A stretch of DNA of 64,000 nt from Ailurus styani (GCA_002007465.1 LNAC01000350.1:1647037-1711036), one strand, 5' to 3'. Positions 48,324 through 60,044 are shown, counted from the first letter of the stretch. The notes: generated by a model not told the origin, from the sequence alone. Translations and numbers: made by a program.

Positions 48324-48517
48324 TTTATTTTTTTTTAAGATTTTATTTATTTATTTGACAGAGGGAGATTACAAATAGGCAGAGAGGCAGGCAGAGAGAG
48401 GAGGAAACAGGCTCCCCGCTGAGCAGGGAGCCCGATGTGGGCCTTGATCCCAGGATCCTGAGATCATGACCTGAGCCGAAGGCAGAGGATTTAACCCACT
48501 GAGCCACCCAGATGCCC
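48324..48517 (-). repeat. CAN SINE, antisense, 17-bp TSD
   Basis: T-run, AAGATTTTATTTATTTATTT, GACAGAGGGAGATTACAAAT, GAGCAGGGAGCCCGATGTGG, right end CACTGAGCCACCCAGATGCC. Perfect TSD TGTATCTCATTATTCCT at 48307-48323 and 48518-48534. Confidence 0.96.
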
Positions 48518-48594
48518 TGTATCTCATTATTCCTGCTAGATTGTTAGAATGGGATTATGTGAGTAATTTTAGATGGATTTTACCATAACATTCT

Positions 48595-49060
48595 CATTAT
48601 AAATAATCTTGTATTAATTCCCTGGGGTTTTCCATAGCAAAGAACCACAAGTTGAGTGGCTTAAAAAAATAAAAATACATTCCCTCACAATTCTGGAGGC
48701 TAGACTGAAATGAAATCAAAATGTTTATATGCCCATGCTCACTCTGAAGCCTCTAGGGAAGGATCCTTTCTTGGCTCATTAGCTTTCAGTTGTTCCCATC
48801 AATTCTTGGTGTTCCTTACCTTGTAGATGTATCCATCCAATCTCTAACTCTATTGCCATATAGCATTCTACCCGTGTGTCTGTGTTCTATTTTCCCTCCT
48901 ATAGAATACCAGTCATATTGGATTAAGGACTATCCTAATTATGTCCACTTAACTTGATTAAATCTTTCAAGACTGTTTGCAAATAAGATTGTATTGAGAG
49001 ATACTTGGTGTTATACTTCAATATACCTTTTTGGGGGACACACTTCATAACTATTCTAAA
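48595..49060 (+). repeat. Old interspersed repeat, family not assigned
   Basis: CATAGCAAAGAACCACAAGT, TGAGTGGCTTAAAAAAATAA, CTCACAATTCTGGAGGCTAG, AGTCATATTGGATTAAGGAC and GGGGGACACACTTCATAACT form a well-known mammalian middle-repetitive consensus, but I do not remember the family name with confidence. No coding capacity is visible. Confidence 0.55.
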
Positions 49061-52000
49061 GGAGAAACCATACCCAGGCAATTCACTTATCTTTCTCTTA
49101 TTTGTTTTGTATGCATTCTAGTTCTAGCTTTTATAGTTCATTGTGCTTTGTGTGTGTAAAATAAGGACATTTTACATTTGAAAAGGGATTTGGTTCCACT
49201 TCGTTCCTTCATCTTCTTGAAGGGCACTCACATGCCATGCTGGAAGATGCTACTAGTCCTACTTCTTCTCCTTGTACTCAGTGAAAGTAGCTGGTATTCA
49301 CACACTAAATTCCCAAACAATGTTACCATTCCAAAAATTACCAGTGATTTCCATAACCCCATTGGTTATCAAGCTTATAGGAGTTATTCTCTTTGGGTCA
49401 ATTTTAGCAGTCATTGGCAGGTTGTTGAGATTTTTCTTCCATTATTAGACTAGTAGGCATATTTAGTGTATAAATTCACTGCATATACAGTTAAAGAAAC
49501 TGAACTTAGCTCATAAACCTAGCTATCCCAAAATAGAGTGAATGTAACACAATCAAAGTCATCTCCCAAATACATTAGCATTAAAATAAAACATCAAAGT
49601 GGCCTTTTCTCTGCAAACCTCCTGTTTCAAAGACAATTTAAATGTGAATTTTTTCCTTTTTTTTCTTGCTAAAATGTTGGAGTAGACATTCAAAGGTTTC
49701 TCTTGACTCTTTCTTTTGTTTCCTGCAGTAAAATGAATCAAATAGTTCAATAAAAATCTTAACACCAAAAAGAGAAAAGAAGAAAGCTGTATATTGCCAG
49801 GAAATTAAACAATACTATACCTGGAAGGGATCACACTGGGATAGCTAATTAAACATTTGAAATCTTGGATGTATGAATTTATAATATTTGCTTCAAGCTT
49901 CGTTGCCTTTCTTGTTCTTTTTAATATAATTCACCAGCATTAAGGTCATATGAAGTTAATATATTAAACACACACACACACCATGGTTCCACAAGATAAC
50001 AATATAGACTGTATTGAATTTGGAGAACTAGTGTTGAAGAAGTGTAGATTTTAAACTCCTGCAAACAAAAGGTTTTCTTTTTTATACGCAGACTCTGGGA
50101 AAATGTAATTTATATGTAAGATATGTTTCCTGATGACAATTTATTCAACCAAATTTTTTAGCACTTACCGTATGCAAAACTCCATGTTAAGTGCTATCAG
50201 GAACAGAAGTATGGCATTAGAGAGGAAAAAAAATTATAATGTTTAAAAATGTGATAGAAACATCAAAGGTAAATGAAATTAGCTATGTAAATTGTGGAAC
50301 ATTAGTCCTCAGTACTCCGTAGCTTCAACGAAAGTATAAAAATTCTACCATCTCTCAAGACATAAAATAAATCTTGTCCAAATAATTAGTCCTATTCAGC
50401 CTACTAACCCTTCTCTTGCCAATATATGTAATATTTTCATCATACTATGCTGTTAGGAGGAATTTAAAGACCAATTACATAATTTCTGCTTTTCAGCTCC
50501 CAAGCAAACCTGGAGTTTGTAGGAAGTTTTAGTTTCAAGGTTTTGTTTTGTTTGTTTTTATTTTAAGTTCATTTTTGTAAAATTCAACCAAGGAGTTCCC
50601 ACACTTTGAAAACACTAGAGTTAAATCTGGATTAGTATTTCCATCTGGGATTTGTGGTAAGCAGTTCATTCATGAAAAGAAAGATTGAATGATATAGATG
50701 TCAGAAATATTTTTCTGACACATCAAACTATAATTCTTTAAATATTCCAAAATTCCACTGAACTATATTTGCTTCTGTAGCCCTTCCTCTTAATTACCTA
50801 ACCTAAATAATCAAGCAGCTATCTCCCTAAACTAGAACTTACGAGTCTGGTTACATTAGAAAAATCAATTTCTTTAGAAAATTGCATTCTATGTAATATA
50901 ACATTAACGTATTTAATATAAAAAAAGAATAAAGTATTTAATATAGATTTGAAACTCATTTGAAACTCAGTGTCAGCTGGGTTTACTATGTGTCTTAATA
51001 TATATTTAGCTCCATATATTACTCCTTTCCCTTTGTAAACTATCATAATCCCAGTATACTATCAAGAATCATGGAAACAATGGATGTCAAAAGATGAACA
51101 AGAATGGAACATTCTCATGCTCACCTCTCAGTTCCTCCATCTACTGAATTATTTATTATTTTTTCTTGTATGTTTATAAGGAGGCTGACCCTGTCCTAGA
51201 TGGCAGTATACAGAACTAATAAGAGAGCAGAGGTTCCTACCTTCAAGTAACTTGCTTTCAGAGAGGAAGAAGGACATAATGAAAAATAAAATATATAAAC
51301 ACAATAATTCCAGAAATTGAAAAGTGTTTTAAAGCTAATAACTCATATAAATGTAAGAGAATGAGTAGTAGTAACTCTATGGGAGACCTCTTTAGGAGAT
51401 CTACATAAAGAAGAGTATTTGGCTATGCAAACGGCATTGAGACCTTAGCCAGAGGAACATTAAGTGTCAAAGACCAAAGGAAGGAAAAGGTATTCAAGGA
51501 ACAGCAAAAAAGGCCAGTATGACCCACTTTGAAAGGGTAAGGAAAGTGGAAGAGCCTTGTGAGCTGTCATTTAAAAAATAAAAATGCAGTTTTATTCAAA
51601 TAAAATACATTAGAAGCTACTGGGAGATTTTAAAGTAAATAGGTGATCTGAAAGGTATTTTAAAAGTTTATTTTGGCCACTTTATGGTGAATGAATTTCA
51701 AGGAAATGCATTCCTTAGAGTAGAGACTAATGTCTGTAATTGAGAGTTACCAAATTCAATAGAGCATATGAGATGAAAGTTTATTTCTCAGGTAGAGAGG
51801 GAAGTAGGTGTTGTCTTTCTCCATTACCTACAATATCTCCATTATCTCCATTGACACTGTTCACATGCATCACGTCTATATTCCAGCCAACAGAGGATAA
51901 AAGGAAGAAAAGGGAGGGTAAGTGACAATGAAGAAATCACCTTAGTATCCTCAGCATTCTCCATGGTCTGCTGCAGATTGATCCAGCCATTGAATTCATT

Positions 52001-52240
52001 CCTTGTATTCAGTGCCCACCCACCCAGTTAAAAAAACACCTCTCTACTTTTTTGTGTATCTCACCATTTAATGAGTGAACACTTAGTATGCTGCTAATAT
52101 TGTGGGCTACAGGAGTCAAATCACTTCACTTCAATTCTTACCTCCATGTTTACTACCTGTGTGACATTGAGTAAATGACTTAAACTTTCTGTTCATTTTC
52201 CGCACCTGTAAATGACATGATGACACCTGTCTTTAGAAAC
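49061..52240. other. Non-coding stretch with old L2/MIR remnants
   Basis: 51150-51690 resembles antisense L2 (CTGACCCTGTCCTAGATGGC, AGCAGAGGTTCCTACCTTCA). 50150-50220 may be another L2 end. 52105-52225 resembles a sense MIR (CTACCTGTGTGACATTGAGT). A CA run lies at 49969-49981. The ORF at 49178-49453 is described under findings. No gene is established. Confidence 0.5.
51150..51690 (-). repeat. L2 remnant, antisense
   Basis: CTGACCCTGTCCTAGATGGC, GAGCAGAGGTTCCTACCTTC, AGGAACAGCAAAAAAGGCCA and GGAAGAGCCTTGTGAGCTGT follow the antisense L2 body order. Confidence 0.6.
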
Positions 52241-52244
52241 TATT

Positions 52245-52869
52245 ATGATCAGTACCTTTGTATCTTTAGGGTAAATACCCAGTAGTGTGATTGCTGGGTC
52301 ATAGGGTAGCTCTATTTTCAACTTTTTGAGGAACCTCCATACTGTTTTCCAGAGCAGCTGCACCAGCTTGCATTCCCACCAACAGTGTAGGAGGGTTCCT
52401 CTTTCTCTGCATCCTCGCCAACATCTGTCAAGATGTCAACATCTGCCTTTCCTGACTTGTTAATTTTAGCCATTCTGACTGGTGTGAGGTGGTATCTCTC
52501 TGTGATTTTGATTTGTATTTCTCTGATGCCGAGTGATGTTGAGCACTTTCTCATGTGTCTGTTGGCCATTTGGATGTCTTCTTTGGAGAAATGTCTGTTC
52601 ATGTCTTCTGCCCNATTATGGGTGTGGAGTTTGAGAAACTCTTTATAGATTTTGGATACAAGCCCTTTATCTGATATGTCATTTGCAAATATCTTCTCCC
52701 ATTCTGTCAGTTGTCTTTTGGTTTTGTTGACTGTTTCCTTTGCTGTGCAAAAGCTTTTAATCTTGATGAAGTCCCAATAGTTCATTTTTGCCCTTGCTTC
52801 CCTTGCCTTTGGTGAGGTTCCTAGGAAGAAGTTGCTGCGGTTGAGGTCGAAGAGGTTGCTGCCTGTGTT
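52245..52869 (-). mobile_element. Young LINE-1 ORF2 fragment, antisense, lacking both ends
   Basis: The minus strand reads a low-divergence ORF2 C-terminal region: [76 protein letters not shown]. It starts (left) at TTTGTATCTTTAGGGTAAAT, inside ORF2, so the end of ORF2, the 3' UTR and the A-tail are absent. It stops at the N at 52870. About 25 bp are missing at the N at 52614. An 18-bp insertion near 52430-52447 repeats AACATCTG. Confidence 0.88.
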
Positions 52870-52870
52870 N

Positions 52871-54873
52871 AAAAAGGTTGCTGAATCCCTTGATCTTTTA
52901 TAGAACTCAGGATCTTGCCACCCCTGTTTGGTAATTTGTTCTATTGCCTTTCTTATCTGCCTAGCCAAAGAAAGAGGTATCAAAGAAAGGAAAAATTTCT
53001 TTCCTTTTGTTATACAAAATTATGCAAAACTGAAAATGTTTATTTCATCCTGGGCTTGCCAATGAGATCTTTCTTGATGCTGTCCCTGCTTGCTTATAAA
53101 ATTTATCTTAGATATGTTTCTAACAGTCTGATATATCTCATTGTTATTTGGATCTGTGTTCTTTCACCTTGGGGTTAGAAATTTTTTGTAGGGTGACTTA
53201 CTGGTGATACCTGGCTCATGCCTCATGAATTATCTTCTGGAAAGAGCGGACTGTAGTTGGTAGGGATTAACAAAAATCAAGAAAACTGTTGCTGTTCCAT
53301 TTCCAGGAAGAAATGGAAGAGTTCTGTTTTTCTGGGTACCCAAACAAATTTTGCAGAATTCAGTATATTTAAGGAGACTTGCTTGACCTAGAAAGTTGAA
53401 AAAAAAGATAAAGCCGGATCAGTAATTGTCAGTACGAAAATATTCAAGATCATGGAACATGAGGAAAGAGGAGTACAAAGAAGACCTGAATGCTTGACTA
53501 GGAGAGATACCAGTAAGAAAAGCTGCCTGAGGAAGTTCAGACAGCATCTCCTGGACAATAAGCCAGGTTGGAGAGAGAAGGATAAGAGAATTGAAATTCA
53601 CACAAATACAACTGGAATGTATGGATGGGGGTAGAGTTAGACATCCAAAAATGAATATTAAAATATATTTTTGTTTGGAGATAAGGAGAATTGCTCAGGA
53701 ATAATGTGATAAATACACATTTACATGAAGCTTACATCCGTTGTGGGACTCCCTGAAGAAAGATCTCCCCAACGCAGTATGATAGAAGGGAGACAGACTT
53801 ATTGTTATTATGTTTATTCTAAATGCCAATTTTATTATAGCTACTTAGAAAAAAAGCTTGAATTTGTCCAAATTGAATTAATGGCTCCCTCCCTTGTTCA
53901 TCATTCTTGTGGAAGAAAAGAACTGGAGATTACATTTGGTAGAAAAGCTTGATCTCAGGATATACCTCCCGGGAGAGCTGTATGCAAGACCCAAATAGAA
54001 GAAGGGATTTGAACAGGAAGGCAGGTTTTAATTGCATGATTACAAGTGGCTATAAATTACTCTCTGCAGGATTGGCAATTTAGTGTATATATTTAAATGG
54101 TAATATCTCAAATAAAATGAAATTTAGAAAAAAATGTAGAATATGTGAATGCCTTCTGGTGGGAATATTTTAAACAGAACAAAAAACCCAGAAACTATAA
54201 GACTGATAGATTTGGCAACATGCAAGTTAGAATGTCTGTATGACAATTATATCCAAACAAAATAGAAAGACAAAAAATAGATTAAGAAGATGTAGTTATG
54301 ATAGTTATAATAACTGCTCATTTAATATTCCTTTAATATTTGATAGAGTTCTATATTTGATTAAAAAAGAAAAACCCAAGGAAAAACAATGTCAAAGATT
54401 ATAAGTAGTCTATTCACAAGAGTAAATAGGAATGGTCAATAACCAAATGAAAAGAAGTTCTATTTATGTGACAGGAAAGTACAATAAAAAAACAAGGGGA
54501 TAGTTCCATTCCCTTTTAAATTTAAAACAAAACACATCAAAGCCATTTATTGTGGCAACAATGTATAGAATTGGGCTCTCTGATAGGTCATTCTGGGAAT
54601 GTGAGTTGATACAACCTTGCTATAACCTTATAAAATAAATTGTAAGATTTATAATCTGTAGTCTTAAAGGTCTTTTTAGAATCTCTCTTATAAACAAAAG
54701 CACTTCTCTATAAAGATCCTTAAACAGGAAATTAAAAAAAATGTTTAGGGGGAATTATAAAACCCTGAATATCTATCAGTATGATAAAAAGAATATTGTA
54801 TTGATTTTGGTATAAAAGGAAAATTCAAACAACATGGAAATTAAAAATTGCAGATCAAAGCAGGGGAGCAAAG
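52871..54873. other. Non-coding sequence, no recognised element
   Basis: Immediately right of the N at 52870 LINE-1 similarity ends, although GGTTGCTG recurs at 52876. The rest is AT-rich without gene or RNA; the ORFs at 53452-53634 and 53725-53952 show no domain. Confidence 0.5.
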
Positions 54874-54883
54874 ATTGGTATCT

Positions 54884-55084
54884 TTTTTTTTTTTTTAAGA
54901 TTTTACTTATTTATTTGACAGAGAGAAACACAGCAGGAGAGGGGCACACAGCAGGGGGAGTGGGAGAAGGAGAAGCAGACTCCCCACAGAGCAGGAAGCC
55001 CGAAGTAGGGCCCCATCCCAGGACCCTGGGATCATGACCTGAGCTGAAGGCCGACTCTTAACGACTGAGTCACTCAGACACCCC
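54884..55084 (-). repeat. CAN SINE, antisense
   Basis: T-run, AAGATTTTACTTATTTATTT, GACAGAGAGAAACACAGCAG, GACTCCCCACAGAGCAGG, GGGATCATGACCTGAGCTGA, right end GAGTCACTCAGACACCCC. The flanks share an ATTGGTATCT/ATTGTATCAT-like duplication (54874-54883, 55086-55095). Confidence 0.92.
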
Positions 55085-55334
55085 AATTGTATCATTTTTA
55101 CTGAAATCCAAGTATAGCTGTCCATAGCTTGAAAGGTCAGTATTCAAGAGATGAGGTTTTATGTTTTTGTGTGTAGGATTTTTTGAGATGAGTTTTGATT
55201 GGAAAGGAATATTAGTTTTATTTAAGAGGCTGGCTACCTGGTAAGAAGGTGGACTCATCCAAAAGTGAATGCCAAGGTTTCTGCCCGGCCCAAAGATTTT
55301 TAAAGGGGCTTAGGACAGTTAACTAGTTAAAGGT

Positions 55335-55458
55335 GGGGCACCTGGGTGGCTCAGTGGGTTAAGCACGGGACTCTAGATCTCAATGCAGGTCTTGATCTCA
55401 AGGTCATGAATTCAAGCCCAGCATGGAGCCTACTTAAAGATAAATAAATAAATAAAAA
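55335..55458 (+). repeat. Short CAN SINE variant, sense
   Basis: GGGGCACCTGGGTGGCTCAG head, AAGCACGGGACTCTAGATCT, GGTCTTGATCTCAAGGTCAT, GAATTCAAGCCCAGCATGGA, then directly GCCTACTTAAAGATAAATAA. It lacks the CT-rich segment and is about 125 bp, unlike the ~190-bp copies; an older carnivore SINE type. Confidence 0.85.
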
Positions 55459-55773
55459 TCAGGTAAAGAAGTACAGTGGTCTGGGACAGGTCTCCTTGGT
55501 GCCAGCTACAGACATCATCACAGTGCCCGGAGATTGTGCAAGGGGTTCTGGTTCCTTGGTGCTCAGGGTGGAGCAGGAGAGCCTGGTGACATAGAAGTGA
55601 TCTGTTCTTTCTAGGAAAGAATGCATGATCTATAAATATACAAAGAAAGTTTTAATGAATCACACAAGCAAAGCTTAGACTACTATGTTGGCTGGAGGAG
55701 CCAATGTGGCTTCACCATGGCCAGTAAAGACACATGGTGACATTGTGCTCAGCTGAAGAGTGTTATCTAAGAC

Positions 55774-55776
<3 letters not shown>

Positions 55777-55808
<32 letters not shown>

Positions 55809-55810
55809 CN
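55777..55810. repeat. Poly-A run (30 nt) followed by a single N
   Basis: Thirty consecutive A at 55777-55806, then CCC and N at 55810. No AATAAA close upstream and I do not recognise the 300 bp before it as a retrocopied transcript; the N suggests an assembly or polishing problem. Confidence 0.85.
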
Positions 55811-55869
55811 AGAAAATGAGAAGCAGCAAGCTGGAAATGGAAATTCAAGGATTTCTAGGTCAAGATACT

Positions 55870-56035
55870 AGGTTTCAAAATTGAGCTCAATTCTTGATTT
55901 TCTTTTTTCTTATCTGAAAAATGGAGATAAAATACTAAAATCACAGGGCTGTTGTGAGAATGAACAACAGATAACTTTAAATCTCTCAGTATAGCTCTTG
56001 GTACAGTGTAAGTGCTCAATTTGGGGAAGAATAAC
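55870..56035 (+). repeat. MIR, sense
   Basis: TTTTCTTATCTGAAAAATGG, AGATAAAATACTAAAATCAC, AGGGCTGTTGTGAGAATGAA and GTACAGTGTAAGTGCTCAAT match the 3' half of MIR. Confidence 0.78.
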
Positions 56036-57469
56036 TACAGCTCTGAAGATTCCCTAGTCCCAGCTTCGCTAGGGCTGATCTCCATATTGAGATCACATAT
56101 TGGCACAGTATCAGGAGATAAAGTCTGACCCATTGTTCCTGCCAAACATGCAGATGAGGAAAGGAGCTATTTTGAGTTTAGTTGCTTTGAAATATTGTTA
56201 TTTTTCAGCTACTTCCTGAGCACATAAATATTCATGAGTACAAGTCAAATATTTTAGTTATCCAAATTAAAAGATGCAGCACCCCTTAAGAGGAAAATAT
56301 TTTTTAAATAATTTTTAAAGTTTAGTACCTTTGGTGTAAAATGTAAAGCTTTAAAAGTATATTGAAATTTATGAAGCTTATTTTTTTTTCAACAGCAAAC
56401 AAAGAAACTAAGACTGTTTCTAAATATTCCTATTTCCTACAAAGAAACAAAATGTGCTTTTGTCATCACTTTGGGAAAGTCTTTCCACAAAAAAACCTCT
56501 CCCTCCCCCAACACAACCACCACCAAAAAAGCCTGGAGTTGAAATTTTATGCAAAGAGTTCATGAAACAAAATCATGAAAGAAATACTGATTCATACAAA
56601 TAGGATTCTTTTATACAAGAAGGGACGAAGGCCTTTGAAACTTCCATGAGTTTTTCTACATACTTTTTCTAAGGAAGCTAATGGGTATGTGGTGTTGAGT
56701 AATGGCTAGCTGCGTGGTAAATACAGGAAAATTCTTTATCCATTTTAGCTGTTTATTGACACTTTCAATTCCAACTGATCATCTACAATATACTTCTCAT
56801 TGCAGATTTAGAATGTATTTTATAGTGGAGTTTCATTTTCAGCTGGAGTATAATATTCTATAGGTATATAAAGGTATGTTACATTTGAGAGAGAAATTCC
56901 AACTTCTAAGGATGAACCCTAAGGCAGTAGTTAACCATATATGCATTAAATGACAATGGTATTCATCACAGCCTTTTTTTTTTTTTCAAAAAAAAGTCAC
57001 TGTTCAAATTTTATTTGGTATTTAAGTTGGTATGACACTTAGTTGGGTAAAACATGCATCACAGCCTTTTTAAATAAATGTAAATAAGGAATCAACATAA
57101 ATGTCTTATAATAGAAGATACACTCAATAAATCATTGGACACCTACCCAACCTTCATGCTATTGAATCACTAAGAAAAAGTGTTATAAATTAATATTTAT
57201 TAATTTAAGATGTTTGCAATGACTTGATAAGTGAAAAAGATTCCTTAGTATATGAAATAATCCATACATGTCTTAAGTACATGCACATACAGGCATAAGC
57301 AAAAATATATCAGATAATGATCTTAATGAAGATAAATAGAAACATTTTTCACAGTAATTTTCTTAGGGAATATTTTAAAAATATGTTGCTAATGTATTTA
57401 TTCTCATTGTTTCTAAAATCAATAAATACTGCTTTCTAGTCACAAACACAATTTTAAAAGTAATGGCAG

Positions 57470-57660
57470 CTAAGATTTATTGGTTATTGTGTGCCAGGAC
57501 CTGTTCTAAGCTTATACTGAGCATTTTCAATTAATGCTTTTAATAACCTTATCACATTAATACTACCATATTTTTAAATTAACGTATGAGAAATTTAGGC
57601 ACAGAGCATGGACATAGCAGAGGTAAGCAGTCAGCCTGACTTCAGATGTAATTCTGAAAC
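57470..57660 (-). repeat. MIR, antisense
   Basis: GATTTATTGGTTATTGTGTG, CCAGGACCTGTTCTAAGCTT, CTTTTAATAACCTTATCACA, AGAAATTTAGGCACAGAGCA follow the reverse-complement MIR order. Confidence 0.8.
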
Positions 57661-57818
57661 TTAGTTTAATTAAATATATAATTTATACCTCATTAATGGC
57701 CCGGTGATACAGTTGTGTGTGCGTGAAAGGGGGCCTCTTGTTTAGATACTCCAAACCTGGTTTAGATGTTCCCTGACAATCTCAGGGTTCCAATGATAAA
57801 CATAGAAAACCTCTGTCA

Positions 57819-58009
57819 GGGCGCCTGGGTGGCTCAGTGGGTTAAAGCCTCTGCTTTCGGCCCAGGTCATGATCTCAGGGTCCTGGGATCGAGGCCCACA
57901 TCGGGCTCTCTGCTCCGCAGGGAGCCTGCTTCCCCCTCTCTCTCTCTGCCTGCCTCTCTGCCTCCTTGTGATCTCTCTCCCGCTGTGAAATAAATAAATA
58001 AAATCTTTA
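57819..58009 (+). repeat. CAN SINE, very young, sense, 35-bp TSD and no A-tail
   Basis: GGGCGCCTGGGTGGCTCAGT, GGGTTAAAGCCTCTGC, TTTCGGCCCAGGTCATGATC, GGGATCGAGGCCCACATCGG, CTCTCCCGCTGTGAAATAAA, ending AAATAAAATCTTTA without a poly-A run. Direct repeats of 35 bp flank it (57784-57818 and 58010-58044, beginning AGGGTTCCAATG and ending ACCTCTGTCA). Its body is identical as read to the SINE at 17743-17953 on the opposite strand. Pol III A-box and B-box regions appear intact. Confidence 0.96.
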
Positions 58010-58044
58010 AGGGTTCCAATGATAAACATAGAAAACCTCTGTCA

Positions 58045-59113
58045 TAGCACCCAACATTCTTTATGCTGTTGGTTTACTTATATATTTTTTGCCTCTAAAC
58101 TTGGTAAGTTACTTGAGTACAAGACTGTATTTTGTATCCCCAGCATCCAGAAAAATTCTTGTCAAATGTAAGATCCTCGATAAATGTGTTGAATGAATGC
58201 ATATAATTCAAACATATTCCTAACATGTATAAAATTACATTCTGCTTAATAGGATTCATGAATCTGCGTAGGTGGAATGTTTCCAAATAATTAGTTGCAA
58301 GCCCTTCAAATGAGAGAAGAAAGCATGTCTTTGTTTCTCTGTATTCTCTTTCCCACTGAAAACAGTTGCAAAATAAAATCAGCAGGCACACACAGATCAT
58401 TAATTTTAAGAAAGGGAGTCTTTCAAGATGAAGCACAAAAATTTTCTTGTCTGAGAGGGAAATTCAGGAGGCAGAACAAAAGAACTATATCTCTTCTATT
58501 CCTACCATAGAGGAATTACTATATTCAAAATCTTAAATTTTATTAAAAAGGGGGAAATATTAAAAAAATAAAGGGGAAGTACAGAGGAAGTGAGAATGGA
58601 TTGCACTAATTTGAGGAACCCTCACATTGCAAAGTCATTTGTGGGTTTCAGTCAGGTGATATTTCAATCATGGTGTAGTTTTATTTTTGTTTGCATTATT
58701 GTTTGTGTTAGTCCAGGTTCATTACATAAGTAAAGAAAGATACAAAGTAAAAGTAGAAGATTGGAAATTTAGACAGGGTATTTATCGTGAATTTATAGTA
58801 ATAACATCCTATTTCCCTGCCCTATCTGACTTTTGCTAACAAACCCCGGCTGAAAAGTAGCAGGCATAGAAAAGCAAATATTTTAGTTCATCAAAGATAA
58901 GAAGAAAAATGAGTGTTCAAGTTCAGAATGTTATTGAAATTAAACTAGTTTAAATAGAGATGAAGAATCATAATTATTAAATTTCAGAGCAAACTTTTAC
59001 TTGAAAAAGTAGGGAAATTTCCCACTGATGGTGATGTTTTTAATTCCTATTTGAACACATGGATTTAATCAAGTTCTTTATAACAGAAAAATTTGAAAAT
59101 AACCATCTGCAAT
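58045..59113. other. Non-coding sequence with an L2 3' end
   Basis: 58095-58200 resembles a sense L2 terminus (TTTTGTATCCCCAGCATCCA, GATAAATGTGTTGAATGAAT). No gene seen in the rest. Confidence 0.5.
58095..58200 (+). repeat. L2 3' end, sense
   Basis: GAGTACAAGACTGTATTTTG, TATCCCCAGCATCCAG and AATGTGTTGAATGAATGC are the usual L2 3'-terminal blocks. Confidence 0.75.
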
Positions 59114-60044
59114 ATAGGCATACCTCATTTTATTGCATCTCACTTTATTGTGCTTCTCAGAGACCATTTTTTCCTACAAACTGGAGGTTTGTGGCAAGCC
59201 TACATCGAGTAAGTCTGTTTGTACCATTTTTCCAGCAGCATTTGCTCACTTTGTCAACTTTTGGTAATTCTCTCAGTATTTCAAATATTTCATTATTTTG
59301 TCACGGCGATCTGTTACTGTGATCTTTAATTTTACTAATGTAATCATTATGGGGCACCATGAACTGCAACCATATAAGATGGTGAACATAATAGATGATC
59401 TGTGTGTTCTGTTCCACCAAACCACATTTACCCTTTTTCCTCTCTGCCTCCTCTGCCCTCCAAGTCACAGCAGCGTTGAAATTGGGCCAGTTAATAATCC
59501 TACAACGGCCTCTACGTGTTCAGGAGAAAGGAAGAGTCACACATTTCCCACTTTAATTCAAAAGCTAGGAATGATTTAGCCTAATGAGGAAAGCATGTCA
59601 AAAGCCAAGATAGGCCAAAAGCTAGGCCTCTTGTGCCAAACAGTTAGACAAGTTGTGAATGCAAAGGAAAAGTTATTGAAGGAAATTGAAAGAATTACTC
59701 CAGTGAACACATGAATGATGGTAAAGTGAAACTGTCTTATTGCAGATATGAAGAAAGTTTTAGTGGTCTGGATAGATCACACGAGCCATAATATTTCCTT
59801 AAATTAGAGCCTAACTCTATTCAAATCTATGAAATCAGAGAGAGGTGAGGAAGTTGTGGGGGAAAACCTGGAAGCTAGCAGAGGTTGGCTCATGAGGTTT
59901 TATTTTATTTTTTTTAAAGTGGTTTCCATAACCAAAAGTGCAAGGTGAAGCAGCAACAGGTTATTTAGAAGATCTAGCTAAGATCATTAAGGAAGGTGGT
60001 TTCACTAAACAACAGCTTTTCAGAGTAGACGAACAGCCTTCTAT

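Larger units (their letters stand above)
55459..57783. other. Non-coding sequence with MIR copies and a long A-run
   Basis: Contains a 30-nt A-run ending at a CCCN (55777-55810), a sense MIR (55870-56035), and an antisense MIR (57470-57660). A poly-T/poly-A inverted pair lies at 56975-56996. No gene. Confidence 0.55.

Noticed and set aside
52318..52983. 221-codon minus-strand ORF, longest in the window
   Set aside because: LINE-1 ORF2 C-terminal fragment joined at an N to unrelated sequence; not a host gene.
55459..55806. Processed pseudogene ending in the 30-nt A-run
   Set aside because: I could not recognise any coding or transcript sequence upstream, saw no nearby AATAAA, and found no TSD.
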